From positions 52,165 through 94,861 of the forward strand of contig JARGFJ010000006.1 in the NCBI GenBank assembly GCA_029210875.1: a stretch of DNA of 42,697 nt, given 5' to 3'. The notes beneath the pieces are model-generated. The model searched no databases. It worked only from the letters and a program-made list of their open reading frames with translations, and had not been told where the DNA came from. Source of the stretch: Gammaproteobacteria bacterium (GTDB lineage Bacteria > Pseudomonadota > Gammaproteobacteria > Nitrosococcales > Methylophagaceae). Below, in pieces: positions 14,633 through 24,759 of this stretch; position 1 is the first letter of the stretch, and every line of letters starts with the position of its first letter. The translations under genes and the position numbers were made by a program.

Positions 14633-16099
14633 ATGAGTGCGAACAATGTATTGCTAATTGATGTTGATGAGAGTCGACGTGAACTTTTATCAACGTTAAT
14701 TGAGTTTATTAACTGTCATCCCGTTATTGTGCACGATCCTGATCTTTGGTTTGAGGATGCAGGCGACTTAGCCGATATCGTTATGGCGATTGTGGGTGAC
14801 GCTGGTGATAAGTATCAAACTAAACAGTTACTTCGAGAATTGGTTAATCATGAAGCGCGAGTGCCTGTATTCACATTAGAATTGTTAGAGTCTGAAGTAA
14901 GCGAGTTTCCAGGTACCTTAGGGTCGTTACGAATTCCTGTTAAATATCCTCAGTTAAGTAATGCATTGCAGCAAGCGACTGTTTATCGTGGGCAGCATGA
15001 GTCGCGTGATCAAAAGCAATCTGAAATACGTAGTCTGGTCGGCAATAGCCGCGCTATGAAGGCTGTGCAACAAATGATTGATCAGGTGTCAGATTCAGAT
15101 GCCAATGTACTTATTCTTGGTGAATCAGGTACTGGTAAAGAGGTTGTTGCCCGAAACTTGCATCATTATTCATCTCGTCGTTCCAAACCGTTTGTACCTG
15201 TTAATTGCGGTGCAATACCAGCAGAATTGCTTGAAAGTGAATTATTTGGTCACGAAAAAGGCTCATTTACCGGTGCGATAACAGCGCGTAAAGGTCGTTT
15301 TGAAATGGCGGAAGGCGGTACACTGTTTTTAGATGAAATTGGTGATATGCCATTACCGATGCAGGTTAAATTACTGCGGGTGTTACAAGAACGTACTTAT
15401 GAGCGTATAGGTAGTAATAAAACGATGGTGGCAAATGTACGGGTTCTTGCTGCAACCCATCGTAATCTTGAACATCACATTGCAGATGGCCGTTTTAGGG
15501 AAGATTTATTTTACCGTTTGAATGTCTTTCCTATCGAAATGCCGGCTTTACGAGAGCGACCCGAAGATATTCCTCTACTGATCAATGAGCTGATTACCCG
15601 AATTGAGTATGAAAATAGAGGTACAGTCAGATTAACACCCAAAGCGATAGCATCTTTATGTCGTTACCCATGGCCAGGCAATGTACGCGAATTGGCTAAT
15701 GTGGTTGAACGATTAGTCATACTGTATCCATACGGAATAGTTGATTTTGATGATTTACCTGAAAAATTTCAGGTTGAAGGTGATGACTTACCTGAGTTTG
15801 TGACCATGGCAATTGAACAAACGCGAGTTGAGCCAGCTAAACCTGCACCACAAGCTGCTGCACATTCGTCAGAGCCGGTTAAGATAAATTCGGGCGATGC
15901 CTATGCCTCGATTGATGAACTACCGGAAGAAGGGCTGGATTTAAAAGAACACTTGGCCAATTTGGAATATTTATTAATCAAGCAAGCACTTGATGAATCT
16001 ACTGGTGTTGTTGCTCATGCTGCAACGCGCTTGAAAATGCGCCGAACTACGCTAGTAGAAAAAATGAGAAAGTATGGTATTCAGCGCGAAGGTGAATAA
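14633..16099 (+). CDS. fleQ: Flagellar master regulator FleQ/FlrA (sigma-54 activator)
   Basis: 488 residues. Residues 1-125 are a FleQ-type degenerate receiver lacking the usual phospho-Asp context. The AAA+ domain has Walker A GESGTGKE (163-170), the sigma-54 contact loop GSFTGA (210-215; the family norm is GAFTGA) and Walker [14 protein letters not shown] Fis-type helix-turn-helix ([25 protein letters not shown]) ends the protein. The family activates sigma-54 flagellar promoters and can respond to c-di-GMP. It precedes fleSR, the usual order. Confidence 0.93.
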   Translation: MSANNVLLIDVDESRRELLSTLIEFINCHPVIVHDPDLWFEDAGDLADIVMAIVGDAGDKYQTKQLLRELVNHEARVPVFTLELLESEVSEFPGTLGSLRIPVKYPQLSNALQQATVYRGQHESRDQKQSEIRSLVGNSRAMKAVQQMIDQVSDSDANVLILGESGTGKEVVARNLHHYSSRRSKPFVPVNCGAIPAELLESELFGHEKGSFTGAITARKGRFEMAEGGTLFLDEIGDMPLPMQVKLLRVLQERTYERIGSNKTMVANVRVLAATHRNLEHHIADGRFREDLFYRLNVFPIEMPALRERPEDIPLLINELITRIEYENRGTVRLTPKAIASLCRYPWPGNVRELANVVERLVILYPYGIVDFDDLPEKFQVEGDDLPEFVTMAIEQTRVEPAKPAPQAAAHSSEPVKINSGDAYASIDELPEEGLDLKEHLANLEYLLIKQALDESTGVVAHAATRLKMRRTTLVEKMRKYGIQREGE

Positions 16100-16175
16100 G
16101 CTCTCTCACTGTCAATGGCTTGACTATAGTTAAATAAATAAAACTAACCTATTGATAAATAACAGTTAAAAATGT

Positions 16176-16192
16176 AAGGCATGATTTTTGCT
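16176..16192 (+). promoter_or_regulatory. Sigma-54 promoter of fleSR
   Basis: AAGGCATGATTTTTGCT has GG-N10-GC spacing and a perfect TTGCT -12 half. It lies 41 bases before the fleS ATG, in the 133-base fleQ-fleS gap. FleQ-dependent transcription of the two-component pair is the known scheme in Pseudomonas and Vibrio. Confidence 0.75.
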
Positions 16193-16232
16193 CTAACGCG
16201 AATAGCGAACACTATTCGATTTGGAGTTAGAC

Positions 16233-17438
16233 ATGAGCCCTAAAACACTGACCAAACCTGATATAGGTACAAACAGTACTAAGGCTGCGATCCCTGCTTC
16301 ATTTATAAAAGAAGTTAATTTGGATTGGACTTTGGACAGTGGCACCATGCATTTGACCACTGAATTGCTCCGTAGTCGTAACGAACAACAACAAGAAGCT
16401 GAAAAGGCAACATGTTTGGCTAATCGCATGGTTCGTTTATTAGAGGTCTTACCTGGTGGTGTGGTTGTTTTAGATGGTAATGGTTATATTCAGCAGTACA
16501 ATCTTGCAGCGGTCAATCTATTAGGCGAGCCACTGGAAGGTCAGCTTTGGGCTAATATTATCCTGCGAGCCTTCTCCTCCAACGCAAATGATAGCAATGA
16601 TGTTGCATTAAAAGATGGTCGTTTAGTACATATTTCCACGAGTCCACTCGATGGTGAACCTGGTCAGATTGTATTGCTGCATGATGTGACTGAAACGCGT
16701 CAACTTCAATTAAAAGTGTCACATCTACAACGTTTATCAGCGATGGGTGAAATGGCAGCCAGATTAGCGCATCAAATCCGTACGCCATTGTCATCAGCCT
16801 TACTCTATATCGCCCCCTTATTAAAACAGGGAACAGATAAAAAAACCCAACTTCGCTTTGCTCAGAAATTACATTCAAGCATCAGTCACATGGAACGCTT
16901 GGTAAAAGATATGTTGGCTTTTTCACGCGGTGATATGGCTAAGACGGAACCAGTATCAGTTGCTGAAATAGTTCATGCTGTTGAACAGCAGTTTTATAGT
17001 CAATCAGACTCAGACAAGCTTAGTTTTCAAGTCTATAACTCAGTTGACGATGGCACTATTTATGGCAGCAAAGATGCATTAACAAGTGCAATCAACAATC
17101 TGGTTACCAATGCACGGTTGGCGTGTGAACAAGAGGGGGAAATCACGCTTTATGTCGAACATGTCGAAGATGAACGCGGTGCTGATTGTATCGAAATCAG
17201 TGTCGAGGACAATGGTGTCGGCATTCCTGAACAGGAACAATCCAGGATATTAAAGCCCTTTTATACAACACGTTCATCAGGTACCGGTCTGGGTTTAGCT
17301 GTAGTGCAATCAATTGTGACAGCACATCGTGGCACCTTATGGTTTGCCAGTGACGAGGGTGAGGGCAGTACCTTTTCCTTACGTTTACCGATGTATCAAT
17401 CGGTTGAAAAATTCACGCTTAAAATACAGAAGCAATAG
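16233..17438 (+). CDS. fleS: Flagellar sensor histidine kinase FleS/FlrB
   Basis: 401 residues with no transmembrane segment, as in soluble FleS. A PAS domain (about 70-160, MVRLLEVLPGGVVVLDGNGYIQQYN) precedes the HisKA box (LSAMGEMAARLAHQIRTPLSS, phospho-His180). The HATPase_c region has N, G1 and G2 boxes (NNLVTNA, VEDNGVGIP, GTGLGLAVV). FleS phosphorylates FleR. The ATG at 16233 is preferred because TTGGAG seven bases upstream is the ribosome-binding site; an in-frame TTG at 16221 would consume it. Confidence 0.93.
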   Translation: MSPKTLTKPDIGTNSTKAAIPASFIKEVNLDWTLDSGTMHLTTELLRSRNEQQQEAEKATCLANRMVRLLEVLPGGVVVLDGNGYIQQYNLAAVNLLGEPLEGQLWANIILRAFSSNANDSNDVALKDGRLVHISTSPLDGEPGQIVLLHDVTETRQLQLKVSHLQRLSAMGEMAARLAHQIRTPLSSALLYIAPLLKQGTDKKTQLRFAQKLHSSISHMERLVKDMLAFSRGDMAKTEPVSVAEIVHAVEQQFYSQSDSDKLSFQVYNSVDDGTIYGSKDALTSAINNLVTNARLACEQEGEITLYVEHVEDERGADCIEISVEDNGVGIPEQEQSRILKPFYTTRSSGTGLGLAVVQSIVTAHRGTLWFASDEGEGSTFSLRLPMYQSVEKFTLKIQKQ

Positions 17439-17448
17439 GAGTACAACA

Positions 17449-18807
17449 ATGGATCAAGCAACTATCTTAGTGGTAGAAGATGACAGTGATTTGCGAGGTG
17501 CATTATGCGATACCTTAGAGCTAGCTGGTTATAAGGTATCTTCAACCGACCAAGGCCAAAGTGCACTTGATAAATTAGCCAATGAAAAAGTGGGTTTATT
17601 GTTAAGTGATTTACAAATGCGCCCTATGGATGGCCACACCTTATTAAAAAAGGCTAAAGCATTATTACCCGATTTACCGGTGTTGATTATGACAGCTTTT
17701 GGCACGGTTCAAGGTGCAGTCGATGCCATGCATGAGGGTGCCAGTGATTATTTGATCAAACCGTTTGAAGCCGATGATTTGTTAGATCGCGTACAACGTT
17801 ATGTCCGTACAACGATTGTTGACGATATGGTTGCTGTCGATAAATCATCTCGTGATTTGCTTGCTTTATCTCGTCGTGTTGCTGACACAGATGCAACCGT
17901 GTTGATCAGTGGTGAAAGTGGCACAGGTAAAGAGGTGTTAGCACGATTTTTACACAATAACTCGCCACGTAATCTAAACCCATTTATAGCGATAAATTGT
18001 GCTGCTATTCCAGAAAATATGCTGGAAGCAACCTTGTTTGGTTATGAAAAAGGCGCATTTACTGGAGCAAGCCAGGCCTATGCCGGTAAATTTGAACAAG
18101 CCGATCAAGGTACGATTTTATTAGACGAAATATCTGAAATGGATTTGGGTTTGCAGGCAAAATTACTGCGTGTTTTGCAAGAGCGTGAAGTGGAACGAAT
18201 CGGTGGACGCAAGACCATGTCTCTTGATGTGCGTGTTCTTGCCACGACCAATCGTTTATTACGCTCAGAAGTCGAAGCGGGTCGTTTTAGAGAAGATTTA
18301 TTTTATCGGCTTAATGTGTTTCCATTGCAGTTGTTACCCTTGCGCGAACGTGTTGATGATATTGTGCCATTGGCTGAACAAATCATTCGCAAACATAGTG
18401 TGCAGTCTGGACGCGTCGCGCCTAAATTTAATAGTAGTGCACAAGAGAAGCTAATAAGCCATTCCTGGCACGGTAACGTTCGAGAATTAGATAATGTGTT
18501 GCAACGTTCACTTATTTTGCAAAGTGGCGATATTATCTCTGCCAGAGATTTGGCGTTTGAGATGATGAGTAGCACTGTTTATAGCAATCCTGGTTTTGAT
18601 ATGTCACGTGGAGTAATTAATTTAGGCGATGACTTACGCAGTCATGAACAGCGCCATATTCTGGATGCATTAGAGCTAAATAACGGAAATAGAAGGATAA
18701 CTGCCAAAGAGTTAGGCATAAGCGAACGGACATTGCGTTATAAATTGTCACGCTTTAGAGAAGAAGGTATTGCTATTCCTGCAAAGGTTGGCAAGAAGTC
18801 TGCATAA
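17449..18807 (+). CDS. fleR: Flagellar response regulator FleR/FlrC (sigma-54 activator)
   Basis: 452 residues. The receiver (1-120) has Asp10/Asp11 and the phospho-acceptor Asp54 (LLSDLQMRP). The AAA+ domain carries Walker [15 protein letters not shown] and GTILLDEISEMD, followed by a Fis-type helix-turn-helix (NNGNRRITAKELGISERTLRYKLSRF). Phosphorylated FleR drives mid-class flagellar genes. The ATG at 17449 follows TAGGAG and starts 10 bases after fleS; the longer frame from 17329 lies inside fleS. Its last codons contain the fliE sigma-54 promoter. Confidence 0.94.
   Translation: MDQATILVVEDDSDLRGALCDTLELAGYKVSSTDQGQSALDKLANEKVGLLLSDLQMRPMDGHTLLKKAKALLPDLPVLIMTAFGTVQGAVDAMHEGASDYLIKPFEADDLLDRVQRYVRTTIVDDMVAVDKSSRDLLALSRRVADTDATVLISGESGTGKEVLARFLHNNSPRNLNPFIAINCAAIPENMLEATLFGYEKGAFTGASQAYAGKFEQADQGTILLDEISEMDLGLQAKLLRVLQEREVERIGGRKTMSLDVRVLATTNRLLRSEVEAGRFREDLFYRLNVFPLQLLPLRERVDDIVPLAEQIIRKHSVQSGRVAPKFNSSAQEKLISHSWHGNVRELDNVLQRSLILQSGDIISARDLAFEMMSSTVYSNPGFDMSRGVINLGDDLRSHEQRHILDALELNNGNRRITAKELGISERTLRYKLSRFREEGIAIPAKVGKKSA
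18788..18805 (+). promoter_or_regulatory. Sigma-54 promoter of the fliE operon, inside the fleR 3' end
   Basis: TTGGCAAGAAGTCTGCAT keeps GG-N10-GC and matches TTGGCACG-N4-TTGCA at most positions. It overlaps the final codons of fleR and lies 37 bases before the fliE ATG. Confidence 0.7.
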
Positions 18808-18841
18808 GCTCACTTATAGTCTTTTTTAATGGAGAATACTG

Positions 18842-19174
18842 ATGATTAATGCCATTGACCCCAATCAATTATTAACGCAAATGCGAGCAGCGCAATCACA
18901 AGCGATGCAACAACCATTAGCCAGCTTGCACACGAATGAAACGGGTACTCGTGTTGATTTTACCAGTCTATTAAAAACAGCTGTGAATCAAGTCAATGAA
19001 ACCCAACAAGCGGCTGGCAAGTTAAAAACCGCGTTTGAGATGGGTGATCCTAATGTCAGTCTTGCTGATGCAATGATTGCCTCTCAAAAAGCATCCGTTG
19101 CATTTGAAGCAACACTGCAAGTTAGAAATAAGTTAGTCAGAGCATATGAAGAAGTTATGCGGATGAGCGTGTAG
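18842..19174 (+). CDS. fliE: Flagellar hook-basal body complex protein FliE
   Basis: 110 residues. The C-terminal region (DPNVSLADAMIASQKASVAFEATLQVRNKLVRAYEEVMRMSV) is the conserved FliE domain. It joins the MS-ring to the rod and is the first export substrate. A GGAG ribosome-binding site precedes the ATG. It heads fliEFGHIJ, downstream of the sigma-54 promoter in the end of fleR. Confidence 0.95.
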   Translation: MINAIDPNQLLTQMRAAQSQAMQQPLASLHTNETGTRVDFTSLLKTAVNQVNETQQAAGKLKTAFEMGDPNVSLADAMIASQKASVAFEATLQVRNKLVRAYEEVMRMSV

Positions 19175-19219
19175 AACCTTGGTCGTTAATGTCACATAAC
19201 TAAAAGATAGAGCAAAACT

Positions 19220-20890
19220 ATGGAAAATGTACCTGCAACAAATTCTGCGATGGCAATGCCAACCACTGCATTAGGCGCGATGCAATCGAATGTGTCACGA
19301 CAACCGGTGATGAAGCAAATTGGTTTTCTATTAGCGATTGCTGCCAGTATTGCTTTAGGCGGTTATGTGCTGATGTGGTCACAAACTCCCAGTTACCAAG
19401 TCTTATTTAGTGGTATGCAGGCTAAAGAGACTGCTGAAGTGGTTGCTGTACTTCAGCAATCAAATATTGATTACAAACTCGATCCTAATTCGGGTGCGGT
19501 GCTAGTGCCAGCGTCAGAACTGCAATCGCTACGTTTACGACTCGCAGCAGAAGGCTTGCCTCGAAGCAGCGTACAAGGCATGGAAATGTTGAATGGAGAT
19601 CAAGGTTTTGGTACCAGTCAATTTGTTGAGCGTGCCCGCTACCAACGTGCAATGGAGGAAGAGTTATCACGTTCAATATCTGAAATGTATAACGTGCGAA
19701 GTGCGCGCGTGCATCTGGCAACGCCTAAACAATCTGTTTTTGTACGTGACCGCAAGCCACCGACCGCCTCGGTAGTCGTCAATCTGTATGCTGGTAGAAA
19801 CCTGGAACGGGGGCAGGTCGAAGCCATTACTCATATGGTTGCTTCAAGTGTTCCAGATATGTCGAGCGCTCATGTCACCGTTGTTGATCAAAAAGGCAGA
19901 TTATTAACGAAGTCTGATCGCGATATGGGCATTGCGATGAGTGATACACAATTGCAATACACTCAAAAACTGGAACAAGCCTATATTCGTCGCATTGAAG
20001 ATATCTTGTCACCGATTGTTGGGTTGGATGGTGTTAGAGCGCAAGTTGTCGCTGAAGTTGACTTTACGGTAACTGAGCAGACCAATGAAAGTTATAATCC
20101 TGATAACGCTGTCATTCGAAGTGAACAAGTCCAGGAAGAAAATCGTGTTGGTATCGCTGGTGCAATGGGTGTGCCTGGGGCATTATCAAATCAACCTCCC
20201 GGCGGTGGTGTTGCACCTGAAGTCGCTGGCGACAATGTCCCTCAAAATGGAGCCGCAACAGCGCCTGGAAGTACTAGCAAACAGAGCACACGTAACTTTG
20301 AAGTCGATAGAACGATTAGTCATACCCGTGTTGCTCCTGGTGCGGTCAGAAAATTGAGTGTTGCCGTGTTGGTTGATGAACGTCGTACAATGAACGAAGA
20401 TGGTAGTGTCGAATCAACACCATTAAGTGAGGCTGAAATGACACGAATTAACGCCCTTATTATCGATGCAATTGGCTTTAGTAAGGCTCGTGGAGATAGC
20501 CTGAATATTGTTAATGCGCCTTTTGTTGTGCCTGCATCAGCAGAACCTTTGCCTGAACCTGCAATTTGGGAACAACCTTGGGTTTGGACAATTGCAAAAC
20601 AGGTATTAGGTGGTTTACTGGTATTATTCTTAGTGTTTGGTGTTATTCGTCCTGCATTTAAAGATCTGAATAAAGTGCCTGTAGTGTCTAATAACCAGGC
20701 TGGTGGTGCAGATGGAATGACACCAGAACAAGCCTTGGCAATGGGAGCAAGCGCGCCAGCAGCTAAGAGTATTGAGCAGATAACGACTGGCTCGCAAAAT
20801 GTCGAAGCCACAGTTGATAATGTACGCAGTCTTGTGCAACAAGATCCCGCATTAGTTGCTCAAGTCATGAAAAATTGGACTGAGAGTTAA
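19220..20890 (+). CDS. fliF: Flagellar MS-ring protein FliF
   Basis: 556 residues, normal for FliF. A transmembrane helix at about 33-51 (IGFLLAIAASIALGGYVLM) is followed by the YscJ/FliF ring-building domain (about 55-230), a periplasmic beta-collar region, a second transmembrane helix at about 453-473 and a cytoplasmic tail that binds FliG. FliF forms the inner-membrane ring on which the motor is assembled. The central linker (about 300-360) is Gly/Pro/Ala-rich, as usual. It begins 45 bases after fliE. Confidence 0.96.
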   Translation: MENVPATNSAMAMPTTALGAMQSNVSRQPVMKQIGFLLAIAASIALGGYVLMWSQTPSYQVLFSGMQAKETAEVVAVLQQSNIDYKLDPNSGAVLVPASELQSLRLRLAAEGLPRSSVQGMEMLNGDQGFGTSQFVERARYQRAMEEELSRSISEMYNVRSARVHLATPKQSVFVRDRKPPTASVVVNLYAGRNLERGQVEAITHMVASSVPDMSSAHVTVVDQKGRLLTKSDRDMGIAMSDTQLQYTQKLEQAYIRRIEDILSPIVGLDGVRAQVVAEVDFTVTEQTNESYNPDNAVIRSEQVQEENRVGIAGAMGVPGALSNQPPGGGVAPEVAGDNVPQNGAATAPGSTSKQSTRNFEVDRTISHTRVAPGAVRKLSVAVLVDERRTMNEDGSVESTPLSEAEMTRINALIIDAIGFSKARGDSLNIVNAPFVVPASAEPLPEPAIWEQPWVWTIAKQVLGGLLVLFLVFGVIRPAFKDLNKVPVVSNNQAGGADGMTPEQALAMGASAPAAKSIEQITTGSQNVEATVDNVRSLVQQDPALVAQVMKNWTES

Positions 20891-20895
20891 TCCTG

Positions 20896-21906
20896 ATGGC
20901 AGAACAACCTAGAACATTAACTGGCACTGAAAAAGCAGCAGTATTTTTACGCTCAATTGGTGAAGCAGAAGCAGCAGCAGTGTTGAAACACATGAACCCT
21001 AAAGAGGTTCAGAAAGTGGGTCAGGCTATGGCTATGCTTACAAATGTGTCGCGTGAAGAAGTTCAAGGTGTATTGGATAACTTTATTGCAACGGTAGAAG
21101 AACAAACTGGCCTAGGTATTGGTTCACATGATTATGTTCGCAGCATGTTGGTTAATGCGTTAGGTGAAGATAAAGCCAGCAGTGTATTAGATCGTATTTT
21201 GTCAGGTGGAAACACGACAGGACTAGAACAACTGAAATGGATGGATGCGCGTGGAATTTATGAAGTCATCAAGCTGGAACACCCTCAAATTATTGCTATT
21301 GTGTGTTCATTTCTTGAACCGGATCAATCAGCTCAGGTTTTAAGTATGTTCCCTGAGCGTGATCAAGCCAATATTTTGCTACGTATTTCTACATTGGATG
21401 GTGTTCAGCCATCTGCTCTGAGTGAACTCAATGAGATTCTGGAAAAACAATTTAGTGGTAATGCCGGTAGCCAATCTGCAACGGTAGGCGGCCTAAAAAC
21501 AGCGGCAGATATTCTTAACTTTGTTGAAGGTTCGCTCAGCGCTGCCATCATGGAAAAAATTAAAGAAACTGAACCGGATCTTGGGCAGAATATTGAAGAC
21601 TTGATGTTTGTCTTTGATAATTTAATTGATCTGGATGATCGTGGTTTCCAAACATTAATGCGAGAAATTCAAACCGATCAGTTGCAATTGGCATTAAAAG
21701 GCACTGATGAAGCATTGAAAGAAAAATTCTTGAAGAATATGTCACAACGTGCGGCTGAAATGATGCGTGATGATCTTGAGGCAATGGGGCCGGTTCGAGT
21801 CAGTGATGTTGAAGCAGCACAAAAAACTATCTTGGCAGCAGCGAGAGTGCTGTCTGACAAAGGTGAAATTATGCTAGGTGGAGGCGGTGGAGATGAGTTC
21901 CTCTGA
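20896..21906 (+). CDS. fliG: Flagellar motor switch protein FliG
   Basis: 336 residues, the standard length. The N-terminal FliF-binding domain (LTGTEKAAVFLRSIGEAEAAAVLKHM), the middle EHPQ-containing domain (VIKLEHPQIIAIVCSFLEPDQSAQVL) and the C-terminal torque domain with its charged helix (MREIQTDQLQLALKG) are all present. FliG converts stator ion flow into rotation and interacts with FliM. It starts 5 bases after fliF and overlaps fliH by 14 bases. Confidence 0.97.
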   Translation: MAEQPRTLTGTEKAAVFLRSIGEAEAAAVLKHMNPKEVQKVGQAMAMLTNVSREEVQGVLDNFIATVEEQTGLGIGSHDYVRSMLVNALGEDKASSVLDRILSGGNTTGLEQLKWMDARGIYEVIKLEHPQIIAIVCSFLEPDQSAQVLSMFPERDQANILLRISTLDGVQPSALSELNEILEKQFSGNAGSQSATVGGLKTAADILNFVEGSLSAAIMEKIKETEPDLGQNIEDLMFVFDNLIDLDDRGFQTLMREIQTDQLQLALKGTDEALKEKFLKNMSQRAAEMMRDDLEAMGPVRVSDVEAAQKTILAAARVLSDKGEIMLGGGGGDEFL

Positions 21907-22579
21907 TGAGCTGATCACTGAGCAAGCAGATGAAGTGACTGCAGAAGAATTAGCTAACTATCAACGTTGGCAAGCACCTCGTATGGTTTCAGTTGATGAT
22001 GTAGAGCATGATCCCAATCAATTTTTGACGGTTGAAGCCATCGAGTCGATGCAAAAAGAGGCTCAGGAAGAGGGCTATAAAATTGGTTTTGAAGAAGGGA
22101 AAGCAGCCGGTCATCAGGCCGGACTTAAAGCTGGTCAGAACGAGATTAACCAACAAGTAACACTGCTTAAACAAGTGCTATCTAAGCTGAATACGCCCTT
22201 ATTAGAGTTAGATCAGCTGATAGAAAATGATTTAATTACATTGGTCACGACAGTGGCACGTCACGTTATTCGTCGTGAATTAAAAACAGATCCCGAGCAT
22301 GTGATTGGTGCAGTTCGTTCAGCCATGGCAGTGTTACCTATCAATGATCGTAAACTCAAAATATACCTGCATCCACATGATATCGAGTTAGTTAAGAAAG
22401 GCCTTGCTGTTGATGATGATGGCATCACCTGGAAGTGGATAGAAGATCCATTATTAACTCGAGGTGGATGTCGTTTAGAGACGGCGGATACGCGGATAGA
22501 TGCCAGCGTAGAGGCCAGACTTGAAAGTGTCATTAATAAATTATTGGGTGACGAACGAACTGATGACCAATCTAGGTAA
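21893..22579 (+). CDS. fliH: Flagellar export apparatus protein FliH
   Basis: 228 residues. An acidic N terminus is followed by the helical glycine-repeat region ([24 protein letters not shown], about 63-87) typical of FliH, then the HrpE/YscL-like domain ([25 protein letters not shown]). FliH dimers bind and restrain the ATPase FliI. The ATG at 21893 is chosen because GGAGG lies 8 bases upstream inside fliG; an in-frame GTG at 21878 is less likely. Confidence 0.92.
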   Translation: MSSSDELITEQADEVTAEELANYQRWQAPRMVSVDDVEHDPNQFLTVEAIESMQKEAQEEGYKIGFEEGKAAGHQAGLKAGQNEINQQVTLLKQVLSKLNTPLLELDQLIENDLITLVTTVARHVIRRELKTDPEHVIGAVRSAMAVLPINDRKLKIYLHPHDIELVKKGLAVDDDGITWKWIEDPLLTRGGCRLETADTRIDASVEARLESVINKLLGDERTDDQSR

Positions 22580-23975
22580 TATTGCTAATAGAACAGCGCA
22601 ATGGCATCAGCGACTTAATGAATGCCAACAACGCCTGGATAATGACCCTTCAGAATTAATTTGTGTTGAAGGACGTTTGACACGGATGGTAGGACTCACA
22701 CTTGAAGCAGTTGGTTTTCAGGCACCAATCGGCAGCCGCTGTGAAATTCAAGGTGCAAATGGCAAACCAATAGAAGCGGAAGTGGTCGGGTTTTCAGGTG
22801 ATATTCTTTACTTAATGCCAACCGATGATATTCGAGGTCTGGTGCCTAATGCCAGAGTCAGGCCAATTCAGAGTGATTCCCAAGTGCCTGTTGGTGAAGC
22901 CTTATTAGGACGTGTGGTTGATGGCAGTGGTAAACCACTCGATGGTAAAGGACCGTTACGAGTCAAAGAAAAAGTCCCTTTGCACGGTGAAGCGGTTAAT
23001 CCTCTAGCCCGAGCGCCAGTACGCCAACATCTTGATGTTGGGGTAAGAGCAATCAATGCATTACTAAGTGTTGGTCGTGGTCAACGCATGGGATTGTTTG
23101 CCGGTAGTGGTGTCGGTAAAAGTGTATTATTAGGTATGATGACGCGATTTACTGAAGCCGATGTGATCGTGGTTGGCCTGATTGGTGAACGTGGGCGTGA
23201 GGTAAAAGAATTTATTGAAGATATTCTGGGGGAAGCCGGTCTGGCACGAGCTGTAGTTGTGGCTTCACCAGCCGATCATTCACCTTTGATGCGTTTACAT
23301 GGTGCCATGTTAGCGACCAGTATTGCTGAATATTTTCGCGATCAAGGCAAACAGGTTCTGTTGTTGATGGACTCATTGACCCGTTATGCTCAGGCGCAAC
23401 GTGAGATCGCATTAGCCATTGGTGAGCCTCCTGCTACCAAAGGCTATCCACCATCAGTATTTTCATTATTACCTAAGCTGGTTGAACGTGCCGGTAATGG
23501 TTTAAATGGTGGTGCGATTACTGCAATTTATACGGTATTAACTGAAGGTGATGATCAGCAAGATCCTATTGCCGATGCAGCGCGTGCTATTTTGGATGGT
23601 CATATCGTGTTATCGAGACGTTTGGCTGAAACGGGTATTTATCCAGCGATTGATGTGGAAGCGTCGATTAGTCGGGTCATGCCCCAAATCGTTGATGATA
23701 ATCATCTTAAACAGGCGCAACAATTCAAACAAATTTACTCAACCTACCGCCAGAATCAGGATTTGATTAGCGTTGGTGCTTATGCCATGGGTTCTGATCC
23801 TAACATTGATGAAGCGATTCAATTATTCCCAACTCTGACAGAGGTAATTCAACAAAAAATGAATGAAGCGGTTGATTGGGTAACCAGTGTTGGTAATTTA
23901 AATCAGACAATGCAACAACCTGCATCGACATCGTCAGGTATGCAACGCTCCCCAGCTGTACTTAATCAGCGATAG
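22563..23975 (+). CDS. fliI: Flagellum-specific export ATPase FliI
   Basis: 470 residues. An F1-ATPase-like fold with Walker A AGSGVGKS (180-187), Walker [19 protein letters not shown] and the [29 protein letters not shown] segment diagnostic of FliI/YscN. It powers or assists substrate unfolding at the type III export gate. The ATG at 22563 overlaps the fliH end by 17 bases. The longer frame from a TTG at 22521 adds 14 residues that do not look like FliI. Confidence 0.96.
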   Translation: MTNLGNIANRTAQWHQRLNECQQRLDNDPSELICVEGRLTRMVGLTLEAVGFQAPIGSRCEIQGANGKPIEAEVVGFSGDILYLMPTDDIRGLVPNARVRPIQSDSQVPVGEALLGRVVDGSGKPLDGKGPLRVKEKVPLHGEAVNPLARAPVRQHLDVGVRAINALLSVGRGQRMGLFAGSGVGKSVLLGMMTRFTEADVIVVGLIGERGREVKEFIEDILGEAGLARAVVVASPADHSPLMRLHGAMLATSIAEYFRDQGKQVLLLMDSLTRYAQAQREIALAIGEPPATKGYPPSVFSLLPKLVERAGNGLNGGAITAIYTVLTEGDDQQDPIADAARAILDGHIVLSRRLAETGIYPAIDVEASISRVMPQIVDDNHLKQAQQFKQIYSTYRQNQDLISVGAYAMGSDPNIDEAIQLFPTLTEVIQQKMNEAVDWVTSVGNLNQTMQQPASTSSGMQRSPAVLNQR

Positions 23976-24003
23976 CGATGTTAAAACCTTATAGAGAAGC
24001 AAA

Positions 24004-24447
24004 ATGAAACGGTCACAACGCCTGACACCAGTTGTTGATATTGCACATAAGAAAACCACGGAAGCACTGACATCACTGGGTGAAAGTAATGCGTTATGGC
24101 AACGTGAAAAGCAACAATTGGCAGAGTTACAGAGCTATAAACAAGAATATCTTGATAAACTCCGTCAAGGTGATACCTTGTCGATGACAGCAAAAAAGGT
24201 GCTCGAATTTAGAGGGTTTCTGACCCAAGTAGATCAGGCGATTCACGCTCAACAGCAACAAGTCAACAACTGTCTTAAACGCCTGCAATACCATCAGAAT
24301 TTATGGCAACAAGCTCATAGCAAGGAACAGGCGATGCAATCCCTAGTTGATCGTTATATCGACGATGAAATAAAAACCGAATTAAAACAAGAGCAACAAG
24401 ATTCTGATGAAAGAAACACATCTCAATGGCTTCGCAAGCCTAAATAA
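24004..24447 (+). CDS. fliJ: Flagellar export protein FliJ
   Basis: 147 residues, nearly all charged or glutamine-rich coiled coil (residues 1-135), ending in ...ERNTSQWLRKPK. Size, composition and position after fliI match FliJ, the gamma-subunit-like rod that links FliI to FlhA. AGAGAAGCAAA precedes the ATG. It ends the fliE operon; the usual next gene, fliK, is displaced to 33744. Confidence 0.9.
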   Translation: MKRSQRLTPVVDIAHKKTTEALTSLGESNALWQREKQQLAELQSYKQEYLDKLRQGDTLSMTAKKVLEFRGFLTQVDQAIHAQQQQVNNCLKRLQYHQNLWQQAHSKEQAMQSLVDRYIDDEIKTELKQEQQDSDERNTSQWLRKPK

Positions 24448-24465
24448 TTATCTTTGACAATCTAG

Positions 24466-24481
24466 TGGCATGGTCTCTGCA
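24466..24481 (+). promoter_or_regulatory. Sigma-54 promoter upstream of the chemotaxis operon
   Basis: TGGCATGGTCTCTGCA keeps GG-N10-GC and resembles the other four sigma-54 sites in the window. It lies 19 bases after fliJ. Transcription would begin near 24492, about 55 bases before the small ORF at 24547 and 270 before the STAS gene. Confidence 0.65.
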
Positions 24482-24546
24482 TTCATGGTTAGTAACACAG
24501 GTTTATCTGAATGAATGAGATACAGGATAATAAGAGGTAGTAAGCG

Positions 24547-24732
24547 ATGACAGTAGATGGGGAGCAGGCTTCAACTCAAGACAAGCGGCAACAATCCTCG
24601 ATTAGATCAGCAAAGCCAGCTGTTAGAGTGGCAAAAATGACCATCAACACGACAGTCGTTTTTAAAAAGGAATACACTACTATTTGGTCTCAGACCATAC
24701 AAACATATAGTGATTATTTAATTCGATATTGA
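24547..24732 (+). CDS. Small hypothetical protein ahead of the chemotaxis operon
   Basis: 61 residues, no recognised domain and no transmembrane segment. The first half is polar and basic (EQASTQDKRQQSSIRSAKPAVRVAK), the second Thr/Tyr-rich. AGAGGTAG lies about 8 bases upstream and the sigma-54 promoter about 66 bases upstream, which favours a real first gene. It could equally be a chance frame in a leader, or debris from the fliK gene that normally occupies this place. I see nothing else in the 312-base gap. Confidence 0.35.
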   Translation: MTVDGEQASTQDKRQQSSIRSAKPAVRVAKMTINTTVVFKKEYTTIWSQTIQTYSDYLIRY

Positions 24733-24759
24733 ATAAACAGGATGATCGAGAGTTAAATT

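Noticed and set aside
14320-14646. Minus-strand frame of 108 codons upstream of fleQ
   Set aside because: It runs through hairpin repeats and the fleQ promoter and start region, and resembles no protein.
17329-17448. Longer N terminus for FleR
   Set aside because: The extension lies within fleS in another frame; TAGGAG and the receiver domain begin at 17449.
20320-20811. 163-codon minus-strand frame inside fliF
   Set aside because: Antisense shadow of a well-conserved gene, with no ribosome-binding site or homology.
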